From Chitinophaga pinensis (GTDB taxonomy: Bacteria > Bacteroidota > Bacteroidia > Flavobacteriales_D > Crocinitomicaceae), in assembly GCA_943324745.2 (NCBI GenBank), contig CALPMT020000019.1, forward strand, positions 1-60,123: 60,123 bases of DNA, read 5' to 3'. Both the position numbers and the translations under genes were made by a program. A model generated the notes under the pieces. It saw only the letters and a program-made list of their open reading frames with translations. It searched no databases and was not told the DNA's origin. The number at the start of each line of letters is the position of its first letter. Position 1 is the stretch's first letter. Below are positions 18,605 to 26,662 of the stretch, piece by piece.

Positions 18605-21600
18605 TTATAAAACTTCGTTGAAATAACTGCTTGCTTTGTCCTTATAATACTTTCGGTATTCAGGTTCTAGCGTACGTAATAACTCAACTTGCTTTACTTT
18701 TTGTTGGTTATACTGATTAATCGATTTAAGGTTACTAGAATTGTAATTTTTTCCTGATTTAGATTCACGTTTTTCATCAAAACCTCTTTCTTTTAGGGCT
18801 TCTTCACTTTCTAACAAACGCGTTAATATTTCTTTTTGTCGTTTAACTAAATCTGCATTTTTATTGCGATTTACAAGGTCTTTTTCTTGTTGTTCTAAGG
18901 ATTTAATCAATGGATTTAATTGATTACCAGAACCTTTACCATCTTTATTCATTTCCTTTCTCAATTGCTCTAATTTTTGACGTAATTGAGATTGTTGAGC
19001 TGCCATACGGGCTAATTCTTTTCCACCTAATCCTTCTAAACCATTTCCTGGTTTATCACCTGGTTTTTTACCGCCTTCTTTTTGACCTTTTTCGAGTTTA
19101 TCTAATTGTTTTTTAAGCATCTCCTTCATAGACTTAGCATCCATGCTAGAAGAACCCTTAGAGCCAGGTTTTGGCTTGTTACAAGAACCATTACCTTCGC
19201 CAGACCCCTTCATGTCTTGCTGCATTTGTTGTAGTGATTCATTCAACATTAAGGCAAGGTTGTTAATACCAGTCATTGCGAACTGTAGATTGGTTGAAAT
19301 ATCCCTTTTTTGGTGCTCATCTACCGCTTCAATCGCTTGGTCAAAGCTTAATTTTATATCATGAAGCTCTTTATCTACAAATGAAGCTATTTTAGGTTGG
19401 CGTTTAGCCAGAAAGGTCAAACTATCCTCTACCATCTTCATTTCATCCATCAATGTACGTTGTAGACGACCTAATTTTCGGTAATATGGGTCTGTAAGTG
19501 AAACTTTATCAAATTCAAGTAGAATATCTTCTTGACGGAAGGAAATAGACATCAAATTCTCCAATAAAGCCCGGGTTTTATTCATATCTTCCCCTTGATC
19601 TTCTTTATTTGATTCTTCTTGCTTTTGATTTAACTTATTGGCGAGTTTTTCCATCTTATTAGCTGCTTTTTGTTGATTGCTAGCTGCTTTTTTCTCACTT
19701 CCCTTATCTAAGTTCTCTTTAGCGTCTTTTAGTTCTTCAGAGATAGACTTTTTCTCTTCTTCGTTATCACCTAATTTCATAGGATCTGTCAACGATTCAT
19801 TGAGTTTTTCCATCTCATTCATGTCCTCTTTCAACTGATCGAATTTCTTGTTTATATCCTCTTGTTTTTCTGCTGCTTTTTTATCAGATATCTTCTCTTC
19901 TTGCACTTTTTCTTTTAATGCATCTTCTTCTTTGGATAATAGATTTAATTCTTTCTCTATATCATCGATTTTTTCATTGAGTTGCATCTTTTTAAGCATT
20001 TCAATGCTACGATCAAGTTGCTTTTGCATGTCTTCCGATTTGGACTCCAATTTGTCCATTTTTTTATCTAATTGCTCTTTGTCATCCGATTTTAACAAGT
20101 CTTCCAATTTATTAAGTAAATCCTTCAACTCATCGTCCATCACTTTATCCAATAAGTCTTGAATAAGTTCTTGTTTTTCAATTAATTCTTTGTCTAACTC
20201 TGACAATTGATTTTTCTCTTCTAAACTTTCTTGTAGTTGTTGTTGTGTTGACTGTAATTCGTTCTCAATTGCTTTTTGTTGCGCTTTTAACTGTTGCACT
20301 TGATTAATCTTGTTCCATTCTGATGTTTTTTCATTCATCAAGTCCTTTTTCAAACGATCTCCATCCTTTTCAAACTTTTTCGTTTTATCAAATAACTTTG
20401 TCAAGTTATCACGTACTGACTCCTGTTTCTGATCACGTAGTTCATTCAATGCTGCAAGGGAAGGTAGTTTATAGCTAAAAACCTCCGATTTTGTTGTTTT
20501 AGAACCATTTACACCATCATTATCCGAAACCTCAAAGAAGTATTCAATACGGTCATTTAAATTTAATTTTTCACGTCTAAAATCTACAGCATGCGAAAAT
20601 TGCATTTCAGTTCCTGCTGGGCTAAAAACGTCCACTTTCTTAGTAACAGGCTTACCTTCTGTAGAAAAGATCGTATAGACAAATTGTAGCTTACGTAACC
20701 CATAATCATCGGATATTAAACCATCAAAATAGCGAATAGCATCAGATATCGTGTCTTTTTGTTCACGTACTTGAATAAAAGGTTGCGCATCCTTGACTAC
20801 TTGAATTACATAAGACAAGGAATCTAGCTTAGAAAGACGCGGATTCTTAAGTAAAACCGTCAAATTTTTAGAAAATACAAAGCGTTTAGAAAATTGAAAG
20901 TCAGTTTCTTTAAAGTAATCGCGGTCTCCGTTCCAATCTAACGTTATTAACTCCGTATTTTTGGATTTAACCTTCCAAGTAATAATAGTACCTTCTGGCA
21001 CTTCTAAATCACCCGCATTTTGAACTAAAACATCTTTTTTTCCAATATAATTAGGATAATGTAAATAAGCATCAAACGTTCCGATCGCTGATTTAGGAAG
21101 CATTTCCACATGATATTCATTACTTGTAAATCCATTTGCTTCAAAATGAAAGTCTAAATCCTTTGAAATTCTTGGAATAGAATAAGAATTTAATATGCGA
21201 GAAGACTTATGCATCAAATATTTACCTGTCGAACTTACCAAATAAACTTTCTCAGGAAGGACATCACCAATTGTTTTCACTTCAATGTTAACATCTTCGC
21301 CTTCAGCAACCTTTGTTTGTAAATTAGTTGGGATAAAATCAAAAGGAGCTTCCATTTTAAACTCCTTTGAATAATTCACTACGCGTTTACTTCCTTGCGT
21401 AATAATATTTGGAGAAAACACAGCAATTGCAAGAAACACAGCAAATACAGGTGCTAGATACTTGAAATAAACTAAATTCTTTTTAAGGTTAATCCCATTC
21501 ACAAACGGAATAGCAGAAATAGTCTGAGAACGTTGATTTATACTCGCTTTAATTAATTCATAATTCCCTCCTTCAAGCGCTAAAGTATCATGCAACTGAA

Positions 21601-21943
21601 TGGTATTCAATAAACGATCTGAAATTTGAGGAAAAAAATCGCCAATGATAAGTGCTGCTTGTTTCCGCGAAATTCGTTTTCCAAAAGAGAAGAGTTTAAA
21701 AAGAGGAATTAATAAATAGGTATATATAATAAATCCGTTTACTAGAATAAACGTAAAGAATAATATAGCTCGAATAATCGAATTGAATCGTCCGAAGTAT
21801 TCTAACAAAGTAACAACTAAAAACGAAATCAATAATACCAAAAGCGCTAAAAACAAGCCTTTTAATAGCTGATTTTTGTAAAATTTGCGTATGAACGCAT
21901 CTATTTGATTAAGTAGTAATTCGTAAGAATTCATAGTATTCAT
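18605..21943 (-). CDS. DUF4175 family large membrane protein with coiled coil
   Basis: This 1112-residue protein has two close membrane helices at the N-terminus (about residues 24-47 and 54-84), a third near 151-175, an extracytoplasmic beta-rich region to about residue 500, then a very long charged coiled coil rich in Lys, Glu, Gln and Leu (about 505-790). A Gly/Lys-rich low-complexity stretch precedes another helical end. The layout matches DUF4175 proteins of Bacteroidota. The role is unknown; an envelope-spanning structural or sensory function is inference. It is the first gene of the minus-strand run leading to the ATPase, ybeY and mnmG. Confidence 0.82.
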   Translation of the reverse strand: MNTMNSYELLLNQIDAFIRKFYKNQLLKGLFLALLVLLISFLVVTLLEYFGRFNSIIRAILFFTFILVNGFIIYTYLLIPLFKLFSFGKRISRKQAALIIGDFFPQISDRLLNTIQLHDTLALEGGNYELIKASINQRSQTISAIPFVNGINLKKNLVYFKYLAPVFAVFLAIAVFSPNIITQGSKRVVNYSKEFKMEAPFDFIPTNLQTKVAEGEDVNIEVKTIGDVLPEKVYLVSSTGKYLMHKSSRILNSYSIPRISKDLDFHFEANGFTSNEYHVEMLPKSAIGTFDAYLHYPNYIGKKDVLVQNAGDLEVPEGTIITWKVKSKNTELITLDWNGDRDYFKETDFQFSKRFVFSKNLTVLLKNPRLSKLDSLSYVIQVVKDAQPFIQVREQKDTISDAIRYFDGLISDDYGLRKLQFVYTIFSTEGKPVTKKVDVFSPAGTEMQFSHAVDFRREKLNLNDRIEYFFEVSDNDGVNGSKTTKSEVFSYKLPSLAALNELRDQKQESVRDNLTKLFDKTKKFEKDGDRLKKDLMNEKTSEWNKINQVQQLKAQQKAIENELQSTQQQLQESLEEKNQLSELDKELIEKQELIQDLLDKVMDDELKDLLNKLEDLLKSDDKEQLDKKMDKLESKSEDMQKQLDRSIEMLKKMQLNEKIDDIEKELNLLSKEEDALKEKVQEEKISDKKAAEKQEDINKKFDQLKEDMNEMEKLNESLTDPMKLGDNEEEKKSISEELKDAKENLDKGSEKKAASNQQKAANKMEKLANKLNQKQEESNKEDQGEDMNKTRALLENLMSISFRQEDILLEFDKVSLTDPYYRKLGRLQRTLMDEMKMVEDSLTFLAKRQPKIASFVDKELHDIKLSFDQAIEAVDEHQKRDISTNLQFAMTGINNLALMLNESLQQMQQDMKGSGEGNGSCNKPKPGSKGSSSMDAKSMKEMLKKQLDKLEKGQKEGGKKPGDKPGNGLEGLGGKELARMAAQQSQLRQKLEQLRKEMNKDGKGSGNQLNPLIKSLEQQEKDLVNRNKNADLVKRQKEILTRLLESEEALKERGFDEKRESKSGKNYNSSNLKSINQYNQQKVKQVELLRTLEPEYRKYYKDKASSYFNEVL

Positions 21944-22032
21944 GTGATGAACGTACTAAGATATAAAAAAGTGACGAGAGACGAGTGACCCATCGAAAAC
22001 CTCAGAGTAAACTTAGTGACGGTTAAGCGAAT

Positions 22033-22350
22033 TTTACCATTAAGAATATTGAGAAATTAAGATACTGAGGGGGGTAGATAGAAAAAATATAAAAGATTCA
22101 TTTAGAATCGCTTTGCGATGGATAAGAAAACTTAATGTTCTATATACCTTAGACACAAAATACTTCCTAAATTTCTTATTGGTTAAAACAAGTAAAGTTT
22201 ACCATTAAGAATATTGAGAAATTAAGATACGAAGGGTGTGGGTAAAAAGGGAAAAGACTCATTAAGGATAGTTAACAATAGAAAAGAAACTTTAATTTTC
22301 TATATACGTTATACACATAAATAAGACCTAAATTTCTTAATGGTTAAAAA
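22033..22350. repeat. Tandemly duplicated 165-bp element with inverted ends
   Basis: The sequence ACCATTAAGAATATTGAGAA followed by ATTAAGATAC occurs at 22036 and again at 22201, 165 bp apart. Each unit ends in CCTAAATTTCTTAWTGGTTA (22165 and 22327), close to the reverse complement of its beginning. Both units also share a TTCTATATACSTTAKACACA-like segment. The 434-bp gap between the DUF4175 and gltX genes is filled by these two units and holds no convincing coding frame. The second unit abuts the gltX promoter. Confidence 0.7.
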
Positions 22351-22354
22351 AAAT

Positions 22355-22362
22355 TATCTTTG
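22355..22362 (+). promoter_or_regulatory. Possible -7 element of the gltX promoter
   Basis: TATCTTTG fits TAnnTTTG and lies 15 bp before the gltX ATG. The corresponding -33 region falls inside the end of the duplicated repeat and has no TTG, so the promoter is only half matched. Confidence 0.4.
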
Positions 22363-22377
22363 TCAAAAATTAAAAAA

Positions 22378-23889
22378 ATGTCAGAAAAACCAGTTCGCGT
22401 AAGATTTGCACCGTCTCCAACAGGACCATTACATATGGGTGGAGTTCGTACTGCTTTATATAATTATTTGTTCGCTAAAAAGAACAATGGAACATTTATA
22501 CTTCGAGTAGAAGATACCGATCAAACACGTTTCGTGGAGGGTGCACAAGACTATATTATGGATGCCTTAAACTGGTGTGGAATAAATCCTACTGAAGGAC
22601 CAGGAATTGGAGGTAACTACGGACCGTATGTTCAATCCGAGCGTAAAGCAATGTATCGTCCATATGCGGAAGAGTTGGTTGCAAATGACAAAGCGTATTA
22701 TGCATTTGATACACCTGAAGAGTTAGACAAAGTGCGTGAGCAAGCGAAAGAAATGGGTATGCCGAACTGGCAATATAATAGTGTAACAAGAGCGTCCTTA
22801 AAGAACTCTTTGACACTTCCTGCAGATGAAGTTCAACGTAGATTAGAGGCAGGAGATCCATATGTGATTCGTATGAAAATGCCACGTAATCACGACGTGC
22901 GTTTTGAAGATATTATCCGTGGATGGGTATTGGTAAATACAAACAATTTGGACGATAAAGTTTTGTTCAAAAGTGATGGTATGCCAACCTACCATTTAGC
23001 AAATATTGTGGATGATCATTTGATGGAAATTAGTCATGTAATTCGTGGAGAAGAGTGGTTACCATCTGCTCCATTACACGTATTATTATACGAAGCATTT
23101 GGATGGGATTGTCCAAAATTTGCACACCTTCCTTTGTTACTTCGTCCTGATGGAAATGGTAAATTATCGAAGCGTGATGGCGACCGTTTAGGCTTTCCGG
23201 TGTTCCCTACAAACTGGACAACATCCGAAGGAGAATTGTATTCTGGTTACCGTGAAAAAGGATATTTACCAGAGGCATTTATTAATATGTTAGCCTTCCT
23301 TGGATGGAACCCAGGAACCCACCAAGAGTTGTTTTCATTAGCAGAATTAGAGGAAGCTTTTAGCCTAGAACGCGTAGGAAAAGCAGGTGCAAAATTCGAC
23401 GCTGAGAAGACAAAATGGTTCCAACAACAACATTTGAAAAACACTTCGAATGAACGATTAGCAGAGATAATTTCGCAAAATTCAACTGAAAAATACGATT
23501 TAAATACATTAACAGCGATTTGTGGTTTAATGAAAGAACGTGCTACCTTCCCGGATGACATCTTAAAAGAAGGTGCTTATTTGTTAGCTAGACCTACGGA
23601 ATTTGATGCACAAACCGTAAGTAAAAAATGGAACGAAAATGCACCAGCATTGATGAGTGAGTGGACAACCATTCTGGAGAGTATTTCGACTTTTGATGCA
23701 CCAACCATCGAAACAACATTCAAAACATTTTTAACAGAAAAGAATTTAGGAATTGGAGCAGTACTTCCACTTTTTAGATTGTTATTGACAGGTGTTGGAA
23801 TGGGACCAAGTATGTTTGACATTGCATCATTTTTAGGAAAGGAAGAAGTGATCGAACGTATGAAAGTTGGGATGGAAAAGTTGCGATAG
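22378..23889 (+). CDS. gltX: Glutamate--tRNA ligase
   Basis: The 503-residue enzyme charges tRNA-Glu. The class I synthetase signature appears as APSPTGPLHMGG (HIGH motif variant HMGG at 19-22) and the KMSKS loop as KLSKR (262-266). The catalytic core also contains VLLYEAFGWDCPKFAHLPLL. The ATG at 22378 was chosen over a TTG at 22360 because the latter lies within the predicted promoter. A long stem-loop terminator follows (23929-23986). Length and layout are normal for the non-discriminating or discriminating GluRS families, which I cannot separate by eye. Confidence 0.96.
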   Translation: MSEKPVRVRFAPSPTGPLHMGGVRTALYNYLFAKKNNGTFILRVEDTDQTRFVEGAQDYIMDALNWCGINPTEGPGIGGNYGPYVQSERKAMYRPYAEELVANDKAYYAFDTPEELDKVREQAKEMGMPNWQYNSVTRASLKNSLTLPADEVQRRLEAGDPYVIRMKMPRNHDVRFEDIIRGWVLVNTNNLDDKVLFKSDGMPTYHLANIVDDHLMEISHVIRGEEWLPSAPLHVLLYEAFGWDCPKFAHLPLLLRPDGNGKLSKRDGDRLGFPVFPTNWTTSEGELYSGYREKGYLPEAFINMLAFLGWNPGTHQELFSLAELEEAFSLERVGKAGAKFDAEKTKWFQQQHLKNTSNERLAEIISQNSTEKYDLNTLTAICGLMKERATFPDDILKEGAYLLARPTEFDAQTVSKKWNENAPALMSEWTTILESISTFDAPTIETTFKTFLTEKNLGIGAVLPLFRLLLTGVGMGPSMFDIASFLGKEEVIERMKVGMEKLR

Positions 23890-23928
23890 ATAAAAGACAC
23901 TTTTTCGTAAACTCAAAAGTAAAAGACA

Positions 23929-23986
23929 AAAGAAGAAAGACTTAAAATAAAGATTCAAATTTTAAGTTTTTCTTCTTTCTTTTTTT
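23929..23986 (+). terminator. Intrinsic terminator after gltX
   Basis: AAAGAAGAAAGACTTAAAA pairs with TTTTAAGTTTTTCTTCTTTCT across a 12-13 base loop, with one mismatch or bulge, followed by a T run at 23980-23986. It is AT-rich but long. Confidence 0.65.
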
Positions 23987-24099
23987 ATAAAATCAAACTG
24001 AAATTATCATTAAAAAAATAAAATTTAGAGAGAATATTTGGAAGAAAAAATTCCAAAAAAGTCTTTCATATTTTATCTAAAATCTTTCATCTATAAAAA

Positions 24100-24453
24100 A
24101 TGAAACACACAATAGAAGTAAACGGAATTAAACTTTATGCCTTTCATGGATGTCTTCCTGAGGAAACAAAAATTGGTGGACACTATTTAGTAGATGTGCA
24201 CATGGTGACCAATTTTCAGAAGGCAGCAGAAGAAGATACCTTGGAAGATACGATTGACTATGTAGACGTGAATCGTATCGTAAAAGAAGAAATGGCAATC
24301 CCGAGTAAATTAATAGAACATGTTGGTCAACGTATTTTAGTTCGTATGGAAAATGAATTAAATAACTTAGAGGGTATACGAATTAAAATCACCAAAATTT
24401 GTCCTCCGATAAACGGCGATGTGGAGAATGTTGCGATCATCATTGAACGATAG
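24100..24453 (+). CDS. folB: Dihydroneopterin aldolase
   Basis: The 117-residue protein matches FolB along its length: IEVNGIKLYAFHGCLPEETK, with the Glu-Glu of the pterin pocket near residue 21-22, then DTIDYVDVNRIVKEEM, LIEHVGQRI and the C-terminal IKITKICPPINGDVENV with the catalytic Lys. It splits dihydroneopterin into 6-hydroxymethyl-dihydropterin and glycolaldehyde in folate synthesis. It is a single gene between gltX and tRNA-Cys. Confidence 0.93.
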   Translation: MKHTIEVNGIKLYAFHGCLPEETKIGGHYLVDVHMVTNFQKAAEEDTLEDTIDYVDVNRIVKEEMAIPSKLIEHVGQRILVRMENELNNLEGIRIKITKICPPINGDVENVAIIIER

Positions 24454-24464
24454 TTCTAAACATT

Positions 24465-24570
24465 TTAGTCCAATTGAGCGTGGTCGAATTAGTCCAATTG
24501 AGCGGAGTTGAAATTCAGACTTCGACTCCGCTCAGTCAGACTAGAAGTTGAAATTCAGTCAGACTGAAAA
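24465..24570. repeat. Intergenic repeat with GAGCGGAGTTGAA hairpin
   Basis: TTAGTCCAATTGAGCG occurs twice (from about 24465 and 24489). TGAGCGGAGTTGAA (24499-24512) and TTCGACTCCGCTCA (24521-24534) form a stem of 14 bp with one mismatch (G-T). A further GTTGAAATTCAGTCAGACTG follows. It is another GC-rich intergenic repeat type, between folB and tRNA-Cys. Confidence 0.65.
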
Positions 24571-24595
24571 CATAAAAAATAAATATTCATACCAT

Positions 24596-24625
24596 TTGCA
24601 CCAACGAAAAATCTTATTAACTTTG
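24596..24625 (+). promoter_or_regulatory. tRNA-Cys promoter
   Basis: TTG (24596-24598) and TAACTTTG (24618-24625) are separated by 19 bp, an excellent match to the Bacteroidota consensus. The -7 box ends 12 bp before the tRNA 5' end. Confidence 0.75.
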
Positions 24626-24637
24626 TAACTCGAAAAT

Positions 24638-24711
24638 GGTCTTGTGGCCGAGCGGCTAGGCACCGGTCTGCAAAACCGTCTACAGCGGTTCGAATCCGCT
24701 CGAGACCTCCA
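24638..24711 (+). tRNA. tRNA-Cys (anticodon GCA), CCA encoded
   Basis: The acceptor stem GGTCTTG pairs with CGAGACC (one G-T pair). The anticodon loop is CTGCAAA with anticodon GCA, and the T arm reads AGCGGTTCGAATCCGCT. Discriminator T is at 24708 and an encoded CCA at 24709-24711. The last 17 bases (24695-24711) form part of a 28-bp direct repeat used as an attachment site by the element to the right, which therefore leaves the tRNA intact. Confidence 0.93.
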
Positions 24712-24722
24712 AATTTGTGAAA
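24695..24722 (+). repeat. attL: 28-bp repeat at the tRNA-Cys 3' end
   Basis: The 28-bp block starting TCCGCTCGAGACCTCC and ending TTTGTGAAA is identical to 30599-30626. It covers the T-arm 3' half, acceptor stem and CCA of tRNA-Cys plus 11 bp downstream, the usual crossover target of tyrosine integrases. Confidence 0.88.
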
Positions 24723-24723
24723 T

Positions 24724-24757
24724 AAACCCTTGATACTGAACGTATTGAGGGTTTTTT
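24724..24757 (+). terminator. Terminator just downstream of tRNA-Cys, inside the element
   Basis: AAACCCTTGATAC (24724-24736) pairs with GTATTGAGGGTTT (24742-24754), 13 bp with two G-T pairs, followed by TTTTTTG. The element brings a replacement for the original tRNA terminator, which was displaced to 30629-30656. Confidence 0.75.
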
Positions 24758-24764
24758 GTTTAAC

Positions 24765-24793
24765 AACTTACCCCACATTTTACCCCACATTTA
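24765..24793 (+). repeat. Left arm-type repeat pair (2 x 12 bp)
   Basis: TACCCCACATTT occurs twice in tandem within a 29-bp block that is identical to 30460-30488 near the other end. Such paired direct repeats inside both ends are typical of the arm sites bound by the N-terminal domain of tyrosine integrases. Confidence 0.65.
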
Positions 24794-24847
24794 GAAATAC
24801 AAAAGCCTGAAACTATAAATTTCAGGCTTTTGTTATAAAGATTAATA

Positions 24848-25843
24848 TTATTTCTGAATGGCTCTCAAGATACCATTTTCAAAATAAAGATAATTATTAT
24901 CATATACCCATTGTTCTGAAACTACTTTTTTCAAAACTGTTTTATTAATGTCTTTTGGCTTACCCCAAGATGCAATACACATCTCTTTACTCATTCCAAT
25001 TTTAACGGAACCTCTAATAATATATTTCCAATTTTCAAGTCCATATTTCTTCTTATATAATTCAGATAAATTATAAGGCAAAATCCATAATGGATTATTA
25101 ACCTCATCAACACTAATAAATATCTGTTCTCCTTTATTATTAACTAACTTTAGACTTAATTCATAATATTCATTTTCAACTGTTACGTCCGTACATCTCC
25201 ATTTATCTCCATTGTCAAAATTCTTAATTGGTAATCCCGTTTTCTTATCTAACATTTTACCTTCATCTACCCAATTTTTACCTCTTGTAACGTAATCTTT
25301 CCCAATAAATTTTACTTTACACTTTTCAAAATAACCCACAACGATAAAAGGAAAATCCCATTTATATTTCGAAGTATATTTAAAATAACAAATCTCTTTT
25401 GATGATAATTCCTCTAACTTTATAAAAAATTCGTCTTTGTATTGACCAATATTATAAGGATCAGGGCGATTAATTACATCTAATACTTTAAAATGTTTTT
25501 CTGATAAATCTGAATAATTTGAAAAATTTCCTTCCGAACTATGTTTGTAAATGTTTTCTGAATTTGAAAAAGCATCATTAAATGTATTCAAATAAAACTC
25601 TCTATAACCACCATCTCTGAGATTCTGATTAAGACCTTTCAAATAAAAAACTTGACCTATATATTTTTTAACATCGGTACCAAGAAAATTTAATGTACTA
25701 TCATATAATTTAGTTTCACTAACTGAAATCTCCTTTTTATTCTCACTATATACATTTGTCGTAGTAATCTGACTAAAAGACAAATTAAAATTTAATATTA
25801 AAAATGTAATTATTAAAATCTTATATCTTTTCAACTTATCCAT
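24848..25843 (-). CDS. Secreted protein with SmpA/OmlA-like C-terminus, element cargo
   Basis: The 331-residue protein has a signal peptide (ILIITFLILNFNLSFS, cut near residue 25). The middle is rich in aromatic and charged residues without a known pattern. The end, VKIGMSKEMCIASWGKP with a later EQWVYDNNYLYFENG, resembles the repeat seen in SmpA/OmlA and BLIP-like domains (iGMs..ev...wGkP ... W.Y....l.f..g). It probably acts outside the inner membrane. It is the outermost gene at attL and the likely passenger gene of the element. Function unknown. Confidence 0.6.
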   Translation of the reverse strand: MDKLKRYKILIITFLILNFNLSFSQITTTNVYSENKKEISVSETKLYDSTLNFLGTDVKKYIGQVFYLKGLNQNLRDGGYREFYLNTFNDAFSNSENIYKHSSEGNFSNYSDLSEKHFKVLDVINRPDPYNIGQYKDEFFIKLEELSSKEICYFKYTSKYKWDFPFIVVGYFEKCKVKFIGKDYVTRGKNWVDEGKMLDKKTGLPIKNFDNGDKWRCTDVTVENEYYELSLKLVNNKGEQIFISVDEVNNPLWILPYNLSELYKKKYGLENWKYIIRGSVKIGMSKEMCIASWGKPKDINKTVLKKVVSEQWVYDNNYLYFENGILRAIQK

Positions 25844-25895
25844 ATTTGATATTTATTATTGATTCATACTTATTGATACAATAATAAAAATAATC

Positions 25896-25909
25896 ACCGA
25901 TATATCGGT
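25896..25909. promoter_or_regulatory. 14-bp palindromic operator candidate
   Basis: ACCGATATATCGGT is a perfect palindrome in the 93-bp divergent gap between the cargo gene and the XRE regulator gene. It is a natural target for a dimeric repressor such as the adjacent XRE protein. Confidence 0.5.
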
Positions 25910-25936
25910 TGTCTTACTTGCTAAAAAAAGTCTTAT

Positions 25937-26167
25937 TTGGTGGTTGTGAAACCTGAACGAGAATTTTATTTAGTAGAATTAGGAATGACAATCAGAAATA
26001 TTAGATTGTCAAAAGGGATGACCCAATTAGATTTATCAAGTGATTCAGGCATACCACTTTCTCAAATTGGTGCAATCGAAAACGGAAAAATAAATACAAC
26101 AATAAAATCTCTCGTTAAAATTACCTCATCACTCGGTGTAAAGGTTCAAGATGTAATTTCATTTTAA
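25937..26167 (+). CDS. XRE-family HTH regulator
   Basis: The product has up to 76 residues and is almost entirely a Cro/C1 helix-turn-helix: LGMTIRNIRLSKGMTQLDLS, SDSGIPLSQIGAIENGKIN, then LVKITSSLGVKVQDVISF. The start is uncertain: TTG 25937, GTG 25940 or GTG 25946 all precede the domain. It is the only plus-strand gene of the element and probably its repressor. The palindrome at 25896-25909 lies 28 bp upstream. Confidence 0.8.
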   Translation: MVVVKPEREFYLVELGMTIRNIRLSKGMTQLDLSSDSGIPLSQIGAIENGKINTTIKSLVKITSSLGVKVQDVISF

Positions 26168-26213
26168 CGTTACTAAAAGGATTAAAAATTTAATTTAACT
26201 ACATTGAAAACAG

Positions 26214-26582
26214 TTAAAATTCTGATAAAAAATTTTCCCTATCTATAACATCAGGATTTTCAGATCCTATTTTATACGAATCAAATTTATTTAACAAAAA
26301 AACCGCCGTTTTTAATTTTACAGATTCATTCTTTGAATTTAAACTATTCTTTATTGTCTCAACTGCGGAATCTGTTAACCTATATAATTCCATATCGATT
26401 TTTTCTCGTATTTCTCGTTTACGTATGTTGAAATTTGCCTCAAAGATTGAATCTTTTTTCCATTCGTATATTGTTGTTCTTGATAGTTTCAATTCTGTTG
26501 AAATTTCTGATATACTTTTACTCATTAATAGTAACTCGATAACCTTTTCTTGAGTAACCGTTAGTTTTTTATTTTTGTTCAT
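26214..26582 (-). CDS. HTH protein, terminase small-subunit-like
   Basis: The 122-residue protein begins with a homeodomain-like HTH: LTVTQEKVIELLLMSKSISE followed by LSRTTIYEWKKD. The rest is helical, with VKLKTAVFLLNKFDSYKIGS, as in phBC6A51-like helix-turn-helix proteins and phage terminase small subunits. No large terminase is present, so a regulatory or replication role in the element is as likely as packaging. It lies downstream of the replication-initiator-like gene. Confidence 0.6.
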   Translation of the reverse strand: MNKNKKLTVTQEKVIELLLMSKSISEISTELKLSRTTIYEWKKDSIFEANFNIRKREIREKIDMELYRLTDSAVETIKNSLNSKNESVKLKTAVFLLNKFDSYKIGSENPDVIDRENFLSEF

Positions 26583-26599
26583 TTCTGTACGTTTTTGTT

Positions 26600-26662
26600 T
26601 TCTATTATAGTATAAGAGTTAACTAATTCCAACTTTATCATAATTAGAAATAAGTTAACCCA
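26600..26662. promoter_or_regulatory. GTTAACT inverted-repeat region, possible operator or origin
   Basis: AGTTAACTAATTCC and GAAATAAGTTAAC form an imperfect inverted pair around an AT-rich centre, between the replication-initiator-like gene and the HTH gene. The right half overlaps the 3' end of the former. It could be a binding site; nothing more can be said. Confidence 0.3.

Noticed and set aside
19848..20162. Open plus-strand frame opposite the DUF4175 gene
   Set aside because: It is the reverse of a Lys/Glu/Asp-rich coiled coil, giving a Ser/Phe/Leu-rich product with no domain. It is a composition effect.
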